This document shows positions 18,584 through 26,801 of a DNA stretch of 64,000 nucleotides, in pieces; the first letter of the stretch is position 1; every line of letters begins with the position of its first letter. The position numbers and the translations under genes were made by a program. Origin of the DNA: Pedobacter helvus (GTDB lineage Bacteria > Bacteroidota > Bacteroidia > Sphingobacteriales > Sphingobacteriaceae); contig NZ_SRMP01000005.1 of assembly GCF_005925325.1 (NCBI RefSeq), forward strand, positions 186,001 to 250,000, in the 5' to 3' direction. The notes beneath the pieces were generated by a model, which was not told where the DNA came from, made no database searches, and saw only the letters and a list, made by a program, of their open reading frames with translations.

Positions 18584-18864
18584 TAAAAGTTTGCATTGGT
18601 TTTAGCATTTCGAATGTGCTAGTCAAACACCTTTTCAAATTATTTTTATTTCGCTCATTTTGATTTTTTAAAAAATAGGATTCTCGTTTTAAGCAATTTC
18701 ACGAAGCTTCTTAGCGTATATTCTTGCTATTTTGTTACACAATACTGGAATAATTTTAAAAACTACATGAAACAAATCTTCAAAGGAGGGTGTTGTATTT
18801 CCGAAAATCGGCATTTATGCTGATTGGTAATAATCAACAATTTTTAAAATTAAAGTATAAAAAC

Positions 18865-19314
18865 ATGTCAACGACGAATCAAGTACTTAACGAGTTAATA
18901 GAGATCAATAATGATAGAATTGCAGGCTTTGAAAAAGCATTAGCAGATATCAACGACGAAAACATCGATTTAAAAGGTTTATTTCAAGAGTATGCTACTC
19001 AAAGCCGTAAATTTAGTCAAGAACTTACAGCGTTAGTAGCAGCAAGAGCAGGTGAGCCAGAAACAGGGAACAGTGTAGCGGGCACTTTGCATAGAGCTTG
19101 GATCGACGTGAAAGCTTTGTTTGGCGGATCGGATAGAGAAAGCATTCTTTCTGAAGCAGAAAGAGGTGAAGATGCTATCAAGAAAGCTTATAAAATTGCT
19201 TTGACTGATGGCGGTTTAACAGGCGAAGCATTAGAAATTGTTTCGAAACAATCTCAAGATATTTTGTCTGCTCACGACAGCATCAAAGCGCTAAGAGACG
19301 CAGCTAAACTATAA
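18865..19314 (+). CDS. PA2169-family four-helix-bundle protein (DUF2383)
   Basis: Small soluble all-helical protein of 149 residues. The N-terminal NQVLNELIEINNDRIAGFEKAL and the central EYATQSRKFSQEL...SVAGTLHRAWIDVKALFGGSDRESILSEAERGED block are typical of the PA2169/DUF2383 family, a ferritin-like four-helix fold often linked to stress responses. The ATG at 18865 is chosen because family members begin close to this point; in-frame codons back to 18790 encode an unrelated extension. It is monocistronic with its own terminator. The biochemical role of the family is unclear. Confidence 0.85.
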   Translation: MSTTNQVLNELIEINNDRIAGFEKALADINDENIDLKGLFQEYATQSRKFSQELTALVAARAGEPETGNSVAGTLHRAWIDVKALFGGSDRESILSEAERGEDAIKKAYKIALTDGGLTGEALEIVSKQSQDILSAHDSIKALRDAAKL

Positions 19315-19333
19315 TTCAAGACAAATACGTATT

Positions 19334-19363
19334 AGCCACCTCATTCGGGGGTGGCTTCTTTTT
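19334..19363 (+). terminator. Rho-independent terminator
   Basis: AGCCACC (19334-19340) and GGTGGCT (19350-19356) form a stem followed by TCTTTTT. It lies 19 bases after the PA2169-type stop codon. Confidence 0.85.
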
Positions 19364-19394
19364 GCACTATTTATTTCACGCTTAAATTAATTAG

Positions 19395-21125
19395 ATGAGC
19401 CAAAATGTTACCGCAATACATCAGCTTGCCATTATAGGTGGTGGTCCCAGTGGACTGTTTATGTTGAAAAAACTGATAGAGAAAGGAAGTCATCAGCTCG
19501 CTATCCATATCTTCGAAAAAGGAAAGCAGTTAGGCGCTGGCATGCCTTACAGTAGTCAGGGAGCTAATGATGAGCATGTGACTAACGTTTCTGGTAATGA
19601 AATTCCTAAATTGGAACAATCAATTAGCGAATGGATTGTAAAAGTGCATCCCGATACGCTTTCTCGATTTGGGATTGATTTGGAGCGTTTCCGCGAATAT
19701 CAAGTATTACCTCGACTGCTCTTTGGACAATATTTATCAGATCAATTTCGCTTATTACAAAAAAAGGCGATAGAGGCCGGTATCGAAATCAAGGTAACTT
19801 ACGGTGCTGAGGTAGTTGATATATTGGATGTGCCCAATGCCGAACAAGTAGAACTGAGATTTGCTGATGGCGAGAAACTTAGGTTTGAGCGGATCATTCT
19901 ATGTACGGGGCATCTTTGGCCAAAACAGCATGAAGGTAAAATTGCCGGTTATTTCGATTCTCCTTATCCGCCTTCAAAACTGAAACAAGTATTTAACCAT
20001 CCGGTGGCTATTCGAGGGGCTTCGCTGACTGCTATCGATGCATTGCGTACTTTGGCTAGAGAGCATGGTTACTATGAGAGGTCGGCAGATGGCTTACTTC
20101 AATATCACCTTAATACAACAAATCCTAATTTTAGCATCGTGATGCATTCTAGAGAAGGATTGCTTCCAGGCATACGCTTCCACTTAGATGAACCGATATT
20201 GGGAAAAGATAGTCTTTTTGATATGGATGAAATTCGTCAAATTAGAGCAGAAAATGAAGGATTTGTGCCGCTAGATTTGGTGTTTGAAGAAAAGTTTAAG
20301 AAGCCACTGGCAGAAGTAGATCCAGAATTTTATGAAGAAATTGCCTTACTAAATGTAGAAGAGTTTATCGATAAGATGATGTCGCTACGGGAGGAACTAG
20401 ATCCATTTCTACTTTTCAAAGCCGAATATAGAGAAGCTGCCAAATCTATCCGCCAGCATAGATCTATCCATTGGAAAGAGATGCTTTGTGGATTAAGTTA
20501 TACGCTTAACTATCCTGCCAAATATTTTTCTGCAGAAGATATGATGAGGTTGAAGCAAACACTGATGCCGCTCATTTCGTTGATCATTGCTTTTGTACCG
20601 CAAAGCTCTGCCGAAGAGCTGTTGGCATTGCATGATGCGGGGATTTTGAAATTGGTAGCCGTTGGAAATTCTAGCGAGGTGCGGCCTTTAGCAGGAGGAG
20701 GTATCGATTTTTACATTGAGGATGAAAATGGTGTGGGTAAAACTACACATTACCTTACTTTTATAGATTGCATTGGTCAGCCGCATCTTTCTTATGATGC
20801 CATACCTTATCTAGGCTTAAAAGAAAATGGAACAGTTGCTCCGGCAAGACTTTCATTCAGAAAGCAAGAGCTGGCGAGTAAAATGGCTGCCGAAAATCAA
20901 GATATAGAAATAGATCATCAGGGCAATTATTACCTCAGGGTTTCTGGAATTGCTATCAATGATTATTTCCAGGTGGTAGACCGTTATTTAGCACTTAATC
21001 CAAGGATTTATGTAATGGCTGTACCATTTATTGGAGGTTATAATCCAGATTATTCTGGTTTAGATTTCTGTGAAACTGCAGCGGCAAGAATTACAGAAGC
21101 ACTTACGGCAGCCAACGTAAATTAA
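19395..21125 (+). CDS. FAD/NAD(P)-binding protein (NAD_binding_9-like)
   Basis: Cytoplasmic flavoprotein of 576 residues. A dinucleotide-binding motif at the N terminus (LAIIGGGPSGLFMLKKL, glycines 15-20) is followed by FEKGKQLGAGMPYSSQGANDEHVTNVSGNE, typical of the PF13454 group. A second nucleotide-site-like ILCTGHLW segment lies near residue 170. The C-terminal end contains IYVMAVPFIGGYNPDYSGLDFCE. It is followed after 8 bases by the DUF1543 gene, so the two are one operon. No substrate is known for this subgroup. A role in oxidising or activating a small molecule is only an inference. Confidence 0.8.
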   Translation: MSQNVTAIHQLAIIGGGPSGLFMLKKLIEKGSHQLAIHIFEKGKQLGAGMPYSSQGANDEHVTNVSGNEIPKLEQSISEWIVKVHPDTLSRFGIDLERFREYQVLPRLLFGQYLSDQFRLLQKKAIEAGIEIKVTYGAEVVDILDVPNAEQVELRFADGEKLRFERIILCTGHLWPKQHEGKIAGYFDSPYPPSKLKQVFNHPVAIRGASLTAIDALRTLAREHGYYERSADGLLQYHLNTTNPNFSIVMHSREGLLPGIRFHLDEPILGKDSLFDMDEIRQIRAENEGFVPLDLVFEEKFKKPLAEVDPEFYEEIALLNVEEFIDKMMSLREELDPFLLFKAEYREAAKSIRQHRSIHWKEMLCGLSYTLNYPAKYFSAEDMMRLKQTLMPLISLIIAFVPQSSAEELLALHDAGILKLVAVGNSSEVRPLAGGGIDFYIEDENGVGKTTHYLTFIDCIGQPHLSYDAIPYLGLKENGTVAPARLSFRKQELASKMAAENQDIEIDHQGNYYLRVSGIAINDYFQVVDRYLALNPRIYVMAVPFIGGYNPDYSGLDFCETAAARITEALTAANVN

Positions 21126-21133
21126 TAACAGCT

Positions 21134-21724
21134 ATGGACAGCATGGAACAACAAATTACAGCACCGAAACTTTATATGGTATTGTTGGGCTCAAAAGCAG
21201 CGGGAAGAAACGTAGAACAGCATGATTTTTTCTTTGGCGTGGCAAATTCATTGGCCGAGCTGGTGCCTCAACTACATGCCTTTTGGCCCGAAGCAGGAAA
21301 AAGTCTTCATATTGATGGTTGGCGTGAAGTAACTTCAGTAGATGGTTACAAGGTAGAAGTCTATTTGAAAGGTGATGATGAAGTGCTACCTGAGCAGCGA
21401 TTGTTTTTTATCAACCTCGGCGGTTATACCGAAGGTAGGTTAGAGGAGCAGCACTACACTTTATTATCGGTGTGTGCTGATAAAGCTGAGGCAACACAAA
21501 GAGCGAAAAAGGCTGCGTTTTTTAAACAAGCTTCAGTAGCTGGTGTGAAAGGAGCTAATGCACATATCGATGAGAAATATGGTATCGATGTGGACGATAT
21601 CCATCGCATCGAAGATATTTGGCATCCTCAAGTGGTAGAAAACTACGGCATCAGATTGGTGCCTGCTGAAAATCTGCCAGCTGATGAAGTGCATTTGGGC
21701 TACTTCCGATTGGATCGAATATGA
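21134..21724 (+). CDS. DUF1543 domain-containing protein
   Basis: Soluble protein of 196 residues resembling DUF1543: LYMVLLGSKAAGRNVEQHDFFFGVANSLAELVPQL and LHIDGWREVTSVDGYKVEVYL in the first half, with a related second half (LFFINLGGYTEGRLEEQHYTLLSVCADKAEA; DVDDIHRIEDIW). The two halves share a HxxFF/...-D-WREV-like layout, suggesting an internal duplication. The start could be the Met at 21134 or at 21143. It is in an operon with the preceding FAD/NAD-binding gene. Function unknown. Confidence 0.8.
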   Translation: MDSMEQQITAPKLYMVLLGSKAAGRNVEQHDFFFGVANSLAELVPQLHAFWPEAGKSLHIDGWREVTSVDGYKVEVYLKGDDEVLPEQRLFFINLGGYTEGRLEEQHYTLLSVCADKAEATQRAKKAAFFKQASVAGVKGANAHIDEKYGIDVDDIHRIEDIWHPQVVENYGIRLVPAENLPADEVHLGYFRLDRI

Positions 21725-21919
21725 GATTTAGCCTTCCGGGAAGTAATTCATCATTTTGCTAAATTTAAATGGTCTCAATGCTAGTCTTTTAGTTTTTCTG
21801 GATAAAATATATTCATTTCTTAACCTATATCAATAGGCAAAAGCCATGCTAAACCATAGCTTTGCATGCGCTTACAAATCAGCAGATATTGTAAGGTATA
21901 ACCCTTCAAAATAATAGAA

Positions 21920-22453
21920 ATGAAAATAGTAGCTTTTGGTGCGTCGTATAGCAGCACATCCATTAACAAAACATTTGCAGCATATGCTACGGAATTTTTC
22001 CCAGCTAACGAAGTAGAAATCTTAGACCTGAAATCTTTCCCATTACCTTTATATACCACAGATTTAGAGAAAGAAATTGGCAAACCACAAGAGGCAATAG
22101 ATTTTGTAGAGAAGTTAGCCACAGCAGATTTGCTAATTATATCTGTAGCTGAGCACAACGGAAGTTATACCACTGCTTTTAAAAACTTATTCGATTGGGC
22201 TTCGCGTTTTAAAGTGAAGATGTTCGAGAACAAAAAGGTATTATTACTTTCTACAGCACCAGGACCAAGAGGTGGATTGTCTGCTTTGCAGTCGGCAACG
22301 GCACGTTTTCCTATTCACGGGGCAGAGGTTTTAGGCAGTTTTAGTTTACCAAAATTTGCGGATAATTTTGCTGCGGGCCAGGGCATTACCGATGAAACTT
22401 TGAAATCGGAGTTTATGCAAGTAATTGAGAGCGCTAAACAACATTTGGCTTAA
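21920..22453 (+). CDS. NADPH-dependent FMN reductase family protein
   Basis: Flavodoxin-like oxidoreductase of 177 residues. KIVAFGASYSSTSINKTFAAYA is the FMN-phosphate-binding loop region; ADLLIISVAEHNGSYTTAFKNLFDW matches the second conserved block (PEYNGS type in most members, AEHNGS here), and LLLSTAPGPRGG the third. It probably reduces FMN, quinones or azo/chromate compounds with NAD(P)H in the cytoplasm. Monocistronic, followed by a hairpin. Confidence 0.88.
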   Translation: MKIVAFGASYSSTSINKTFAAYATEFFPANEVEILDLKSFPLPLYTTDLEKEIGKPQEAIDFVEKLATADLLIISVAEHNGSYTTAFKNLFDWASRFKVKMFENKKVLLLSTAPGPRGGLSALQSATARFPIHGAEVLGSFSLPKFADNFAAGQGITDETLKSEFMQVIESAKQHLA

Positions 22454-22463
22454 ATTAAAATAG

Positions 22464-22504
22464 ATAGCGCAGGTCTGGCTTTTATGGCTAAAGACTTGCG
22501 CTAT
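22464..22504 (+). terminator. Probable terminator hairpin
   Basis: A 13-bp stem (ATAGCGCAGGTCT / AGACTTGCGCTAT, one G-T pair) with a 15-nt loop sits 10 bases after the FMN-reductase stop. The T-tract after it is weak (ATTATG). Confidence 0.55.
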
Positions 22505-22530
22505 ATTATGCTTTGATATCGTTAGAAAAA

Positions 22531-22701
22531 TTAAAGCCTATAAACGCCAACAACTACAACATCCTCATTTTTGTTTAAAGGTGGTGTACTGATAATCATT
22601 AGGATGATGCCTTTTGCTGTCGCATCAAATTTTTCTATCGTTTCGCCAAAGTAGTTGGTAGAGTAACCAAGTTGCGTACCTTTTTGAACAATTATGAACA
22701 C
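22531..22701 (-). pseudogene. Remnant of an M14/succinylglutamate-desuccinylase-type peptidase (C-terminal end only)
   Basis: On the minus strand an open stretch of about 56 codons without a start encodes VQKGTQLGYSTNYFGET, then KGIILMIISTPPLNKNEDVVVVG. This matches the C-terminal beta domain of M14/AstE-AspA-like zinc metallopeptidases (usual pattern: V-x-K-G-x-x-L-G-x-x-T-D-x-F-G ... S-G-x-x-L-x-x-I-x-T-P-P-V-N-x-G-E). An in-frame stop at about 22702-22704 cuts it off. The zinc-binding catalytic domain is missing. It lies between the FMN reductase and the gene at 22764 and is best read as a deletion scar. Confidence 0.55.
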
Positions 22702-22763
22702 TTACGGTTTTTGTTGTTTCAAAAGCTCATCCCCGAAAGTTGATCAAGGATGAGCTAATTGAA

Positions 22764-23333
22764 CTATAAAGTTATCGTCTCTACGGTTGAGTTGCCAGGC
22801 ATGTCCTTAGCTTCGGCAGTGATTTTGGTGCCTGCCAAACTGGTATTTAAGCTAGAGGTTTCGTAAACCCAATCCAGGTTGTTTGCACTTAAGATGGCTA
22901 GGCCACTTTCCAACAATGCGTCTACGGTATCGTAAATGCTTACTTTTACCTCTGTAACCCTAAAATTGTCTATAGCCCTTACGGTAATTTGATTACCGAT
23001 TTGACCTTGATAGCCGCTGGCGTTTATTAAGGTGATTTCTGGGGATTTGCAGTAATCTGCTAAGGCTAAATTGTAAACAGATGTACCAGGCTTAGCAAAC
23101 ATTTGATAAATGGCGGCTAAATCTGTGTTGCTGATGACGCCTTTTGCGTAAACCACCGCTTCCCTAAATTTTTGCTTTACCTCAATTTGTTTTGCTGTGT
23201 ACACCGGATTTTCTGGTCGTCTTGGTCTTTTGGCGATTACCGTTTGGTTGTTTCCAAAATTTTTGAATACCACTAAGTTGCCCACTCTGCCGCGGGCACC
23301 AAACATTACTTCGTTGTTTTCTGACTTTGCCAT
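22764..23333 (-). CDS. Hypothetical protein with GxxGxxGNLVVFK N terminus
   Basis: A 189-residue soluble protein I cannot assign firmly. The N terminus (GARGRVGNLVVFKNFGNNQTVIAKRPRRP) resembles a group of Bacteroidota proteins of unknown function that begin with a G-x-V-G-N-V-V segment (perhaps the DUF6266 type). The second half, from about residue 110 (QIGNQITVRAIDNFRVTEVKVSIYD), looks like an Ig-like beta-sandwich. No signal peptide. It is alone on the minus strand with long non-coding flanks, in the accessory zone. Confidence 0.6.
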   Translation of the reverse strand: MAKSENNEVMFGARGRVGNLVVFKNFGNNQTVIAKRPRRPENPVYTAKQIEVKQKFREAVVYAKGVISNTDLAAIYQMFAKPGTSVYNLALADYCKSPEITLINASGYQGQIGNQITVRAIDNFRVTEVKVSIYDTVDALLESGLAILSANNLDWVYETSSLNTSLAGTKITAEAKDMPGNSTVETITL

Positions 23334-23505
23334 GTTCTTTCTGTTTTAAAATGTGATTAATAATTAAAATTTACACTCTTGGTAGCGAGTGCTTGGGATA
23401 AAGTTGGGCAGTAGAAAATTAGGGCGTGTCGGGTTTGGCGGTTTGGGACGAATTATGCGTTTTTGTCTGTTTTTGTCGGAATTGTCGTTTAGGAGGTGTT
23501 GTTTC

Positions 23506-23547
23506 ACCGTCGGTCTACCGTCGGTCCTCCGTTGGTGCTACGTTTGG
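23506..23547. repeat. Short imperfect tandem repeat (11-12 bp unit, about 3.5 copies)
   Basis: Units ACCGTCGGTCT, ACCGTCGGTCCT, CCGTTGGTGCT and a partial ACGTTTGG follow one another. The surrounding 765-base gap (23334-24098) holds no convincing gene; a 60-codon frame at 23598-23780 has neither family resemblance nor a start signal. Confidence 0.5.
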
Positions 23548-23662
23548 GATTTGGTGGCGTTTTAAATAGCATTCTGGGTGCGTGAGGTTAAAGTAAAGTG
23601 TATAAAGGCTTTAGAATAAATCATTTTTGTGTGCTATTGTTGGTTCTGTCGCTACCGCGGGT

Positions 23663-23692
23663 TCTACTTTTTCCTATAGCTGAAAAAGTAGA
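23663..23692. repeat. Stem-loop of unknown role
   Basis: An 11-bp perfect inverted repeat (CTACTTTTTC ... GAAAAAGTAG plus one flanking pair) surrounds an 8-nt loop. It is not just downstream of a gene and has no terminal T-tract. It may be part of a dispersed intergenic repeat. Confidence 0.4.
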
Positions 23693-24098
23693 CAAAAAAG
23701 CCACGGCTGCGCCCTTTGCTTTAAAGTTGGTACTAATGCAATTGCATCTATACCGAAAAGGCCAAGGCCGATTTGAGTGACTTTATGGGCTTTTACTTGG
23801 GCTTGAGATTTCGCATAGCCCAACCGTTTATGTTAATTGAGCAGAAAATTTATGTTTTGTATTCTTTTTTCTGGCGATTAGCTCTAATTTGAGTTTGCAT
23901 ATTTATACTGTATCAAGTTTTTTATTGCCAAAGTGTAAACGTGGCTTGCAATAGCCGTTACGAAATTTGCAAGCGGTGTTTGGTTGGCACTTAACAATCT
24001 GCTAAAAGTTTCAGGATGCTTGCTAAGTTTTTGTGTATGAGGTAATTTTGTGTTGGTGAATTAACAAGATTACCTTTTACCTATGAAGCATCTGAATT

Positions 24099-24299
24099 AT
24101 GAGTGGACCTTTACATCGTTTATTTTTTTATACTGCCGACCTTAGGCTGATTACCGGCAAGAGTGAGCGCAGCTGTCAACGTGTTTTGCAACTGATTAGA
24201 GACTGCAATGGTTTGCACAAACACCAGCCAATTACTGTTTTCCAAGCCTGCGATTATCTGGGGATCTCTTTGGAGAAGTTGCTTCCATTTTTGAAGTAG
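24099..24299 (+). CDS. Small predicted DNA-binding protein (mobile-element type)
   Basis: A 66-residue protein. The pattern YTADLRLITGKSERSCQRVLQLIRD, then PITVFQACDYLGISLEKLLPFL, matches a type of small Bacteroidota helix-turn-helix protein that begins with Y-T-x-D-I-x-x-I-T-G-K-S and ends with an F-C-x-Y-x-G-I-S block. I know such proteins from around integrated elements, but no experimental role. It starts a long stretch of accessory DNA and stands alone. Confidence is moderate because of the small size. Confidence 0.55.
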   Translation: MSGPLHRLFFYTADLRLITGKSERSCQRVLQLIRDCNGLHKHQPITVFQACDYLGISLEKLLPFLK

Positions 24300-24583
24300 A
24301 AAAAGTATTTTTTTGGATTAAAGACATTGGTTTTAAGGTTAATTTAAGTCACGTTATGCTAACAGGCATAAGTCATCTAAACCTCAAACGCCATGCAAAA
24401 GACTTGCGCCATTATGGGGTTCTTCGGATAAACCTATAATTTAATTATAAACAAGTCAACAAATTGCTCAAAAACCCATAGTAAAAGATGTGAAGTTTAG
24501 GTTAGAATTTTAAACACTTAATTTAGAAGCAGCTCCTCGAAGGATGTTTGATGAATATTTTCTATATTTAGAATAAAATAATA

Positions 24584-24661
24584 CGCTACTCAACTTCGCA
24601 AATACCTCCTATTCTGGGTGGGTTGGCGCTATAGAGTAGCGCATATATACAAGTTACCAGC
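24584..24661. repeat. attC-like palindrome upstream of the PIN-domain gene
   Basis: CGCTACTC (24584-24591) and GAGTAGCG (24634-24641) form an 8-bp inverted pair, with a smaller hairpin GCGCTA-TAGAG-TAGCGC (24626-24642) at its right side. GTTACCAGC (24653-24661) follows, 17 bases before the PIN gene's ATG; its exact reverse complement GCTGGTAAC lies just after that gene's stop (26631-26639). This is the arrangement of the inner ends of integron cassettes, although GTTACCA departs from the GTTRRRY consensus. The rest of 24300-24583 shows nothing recognisable. Confidence 0.4.
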
Positions 24662-24678
24662 AATATTAAAACCGACAA

Positions 24679-26625
24679 ATGAACGACAACTTCAACATAT
24701 TAAGACTTTGCTGTTTAATTCAAGATAGAGACGCTCAGGACTTAAAAAGAACAGTCTTATCCATAATTTTTGAAATTTTATACGAAAACAACAATTCTGA
24801 AATACCTGCAGACATTCTTTTTCAAAAAACAAATGAAAAATTTAATACTTCACTAGAGAAAGATTTTTTTGATAATTTATTATTGAAATCTAATTCATTT
24901 GAATTACTTACAACAGATGGTGCTCCGCTAGTAAAGCTAACAAGTCAAAAATTTACAGAAATCGACAAAGATATTTCAGACTATTCAATCGAGCCTCATA
25001 TTGAGAGATTTTTAGACCAAAAAAAATATCCATCATATAAGAAAGATGTTATTGTTGAAATCCTCTTTCAATCAATTTACGAAAACATCTATACTTTTAC
25101 TCCAGAAAAAATTAAGACAATTATTCCTCAAAATATAAGTGAAAAGTTGGAGCAATTTGACTTAGATATATTTAATGAGTTTCTCGAGTTTGATGAACCA
25201 ACAAAAAACAGATGTCTTTATAATCAATTTGCAAAAGCAATTGAGTTTGCTATTTTAACGTCGGGAAAAGGAGTTACTCAGTTCTCTGAAAATCTCTACA
25301 AAGACAAATGCTATTTATTAGATACGAATATCATTTTCAGATTAATTGGAGTTGGCGGAATTGAAAGACAAGATACAATAACACAATTACTAAAAGACTG
25401 TATAAAACAAGGAATTGGGTTTGAATACTCTCACCACACGCTTTTAGAACTAAACAAGAAACTAGAGCAATGTGTAATTGAAATCCAACGGGCTGAAAAA
25501 AGTAAGAAAATCGAAATCGTAGAAGATGTTTTCGATAGAAATCCACATTTTTTTAATGACGACTTTATTACTCAGTATTGTCGTTTGAGAGGTCAAAAGG
25601 TTGTAAACAGTCCTGAACAATACGAAATAGAAATGAAGGCGAGGTTTAAAGCTTTGTGCAAAGAACTTTCTATTGAACAAGCAAATCATAATATCAAAGT
25701 AGAAGACTCCGAAAGAAATATTTTTTCATTGTCTTTAATTAAAAAACGAAAAGAAATCAACGAGTTTTATCGTTACTCAAATAATCAAGCTAAAGTTGAC
25801 GCATACAATGTTATATATGTTCGTAAAAGAAGAGGACATAATAATTATAATTATGCCGATGTAAAATCTTTTTACCTAACAACAGACAGAGGATTAAACA
25901 GAATTTTATCAACGGATAAAGATGTCTTAATTCCTGAAACAATTTTACCATCTCAGTTATTCATAATTCACAATCCTGTTTCTAATAGTTCCAGTGTTGA
26001 ACCAGACTATAAAACCTTCTTTAGGTTCTTAAAAAGAAGAACATCCGAATTTAAATTGAGAGGAAAGGACGTAATAAACTATATTACGCAAGCAAGAACA
26101 TATACCACAAGTTCTACTGCTATATCTTCTCTTGTTTCTGCATTTTCTGACCAAAGATATAAATACTCAAAAAATGACACTTTAGAAGAAGGTGTATTAG
26201 TGAGTTTTAAAGACTTTACACAGACTTACTTTGATAAGAAAAATAGTGAACTCAATGATGTAAAAACGAACTATTCTCAAATTAAAGATAGTGCAGAAAT
26301 TGAACTGAAAACTGCAATTAAAAAGGCAAATAGTTGCGCAAAAGCGTTTGACATATTAATTACGTTTGTTTTAATTCCATTAATTGCTATCCTGTTAAAA
26401 ATCTACACATCACTTGACATTTATATAGTTGTCATTATACTTATTATTGCGGAAGTAGGGAAATTCCTTGTCTCTACTAGAACTTCTTTGATAAAACATC
26501 TATGGAGAAGGTTTTTTATTTTCTTCTCAAAACGAACATCTTATTATAAGCTGACTAAGGACCAAGAATTTATAGAGCGAGGTATAAAAGAGATTGACAA
26601 CCGACCAGATAATATATGGAAATAA
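24679..26625 (+). CDS. Membrane-anchored PIN-domain protein (putative RNase effector)
   Basis: A 648-residue protein. After a helical N-terminal region (about 1-205) comes a PIN-like nuclease core: YLLDTN with Asp215, HTLLEL with Glu257, KVDAYNVIY with Asp374 and YLTTDRGL with Asp403, i.e. the full acidic set, with a helical, charged insertion of about 100 residues between Glu257 and Asp374. Two hydrophobic segments (about 557-575 and 581-598) then anchor it in the membrane, leaving a short basic cytoplasmic tail. PIN domains usually cut RNA. Large PIN proteins with C-terminal membrane hairpins are not a family I can name. The gene is AT-rich, without codon-overlapping neighbours, and flanked by cassette-like inverted repeats in a region with other defence-type genes. 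Likely immunity or abortive-infection effector, by inference. Confidence 0.75.
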   Translation: MNDNFNILRLCCLIQDRDAQDLKRTVLSIIFEILYENNNSEIPADILFQKTNEKFNTSLEKDFFDNLLLKSNSFELLTTDGAPLVKLTSQKFTEIDKDISDYSIEPHIERFLDQKKYPSYKKDVIVEILFQSIYENIYTFTPEKIKTIIPQNISEKLEQFDLDIFNEFLEFDEPTKNRCLYNQFAKAIEFAILTSGKGVTQFSENLYKDKCYLLDTNIIFRLIGVGGIERQDTITQLLKDCIKQGIGFEYSHHTLLELNKKLEQCVIEIQRAEKSKKIEIVEDVFDRNPHFFNDDFITQYCRLRGQKVVNSPEQYEIEMKARFKALCKELSIEQANHNIKVEDSERNIFSLSLIKKRKEINEFYRYSNNQAKVDAYNVIYVRKRRGHNNYNYADVKSFYLTTDRGLNRILSTDKDVLIPETILPSQLFIIHNPVSNSSSVEPDYKTFFRFLKRRTSEFKLRGKDVINYITQARTYTTSSTAISSLVSAFSDQRYKYSKNDTLEEGVLVSFKDFTQTYFDKKNSELNDVKTNYSQIKDSAEIELKTAIKKANSCAKAFDILITFVLIPLIAILLKIYTSLDIYIVVIILIIAEVGKFLVSTRTSLIKHLWRRFFIFFSKRTSYYKLTKDQEFIERGIKEIDNRPDNIWK

Positions 26626-26630
26626 ATAGT

Positions 26631-26749
26631 GCTGGTAACAGGCGCTTGACAAAAAAGCGGATGAAGTGCTTAAATGAAATTTTGTGTTTAGTATCAAGTT
26701 CAGTGCTGGCAGACAGCTTAGTGCTTATAAATCCGCTTCTTCGCCAAGC
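26631..26749. repeat. attC-like imperfect palindrome after the PIN-domain gene
   Basis: GCTGGTAACA begins 5 bases after the PIN stop. A 19-base arm (26644-26662, starting GCTTGACAAA) pairs with 26731-26749 (ending GCCAAGC) at 16 of 19 positions. The left half closely resembles the region after the ATPase-TOPRIM gene: TAACAG, then CTTG-CAAAA, GCGG, AGTGCT, AAAT and TTTG words in the same order. It resembles integron attC sites. The right end appears interrupted by the REP/RAYT unit. Confidence 0.45.
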
Positions 26750-26777
26750 CCTCGCTAGCGCACGCCTTTGGCGTGTG
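26749..26777 (-). repeat. REP-like hairpin, left copy (inverted)
   Basis: Reverse complement of this stretch reads CACACGCC-AAA-GGCGTGCGC then TAGCGAGGG. The hairpin stem is CACGCC/GGCGTG. It is nearly identical, in opposite orientation, to 27361-27390. The one stem difference is a compensating C-G to G-C swap. Confidence 0.65.
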
Positions 26778-26801
26778 ACAAAATATTAATAATTTTAATT
26801 A

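Noticed and set aside
23598..23780. 60-codon frame on the plus strand
   Set aside because: It crosses a perfect stem-loop repeat and has no recognisable domain or start signal; most likely non-coding.
24401..24420. Similarity of AAAGACTTGCGCCAT near 24401 to the terminator arm at 22492
   Set aside because: Only about 14 bases match and the second site has no partner arm close by; it may be chance or part of an unseen repeat.
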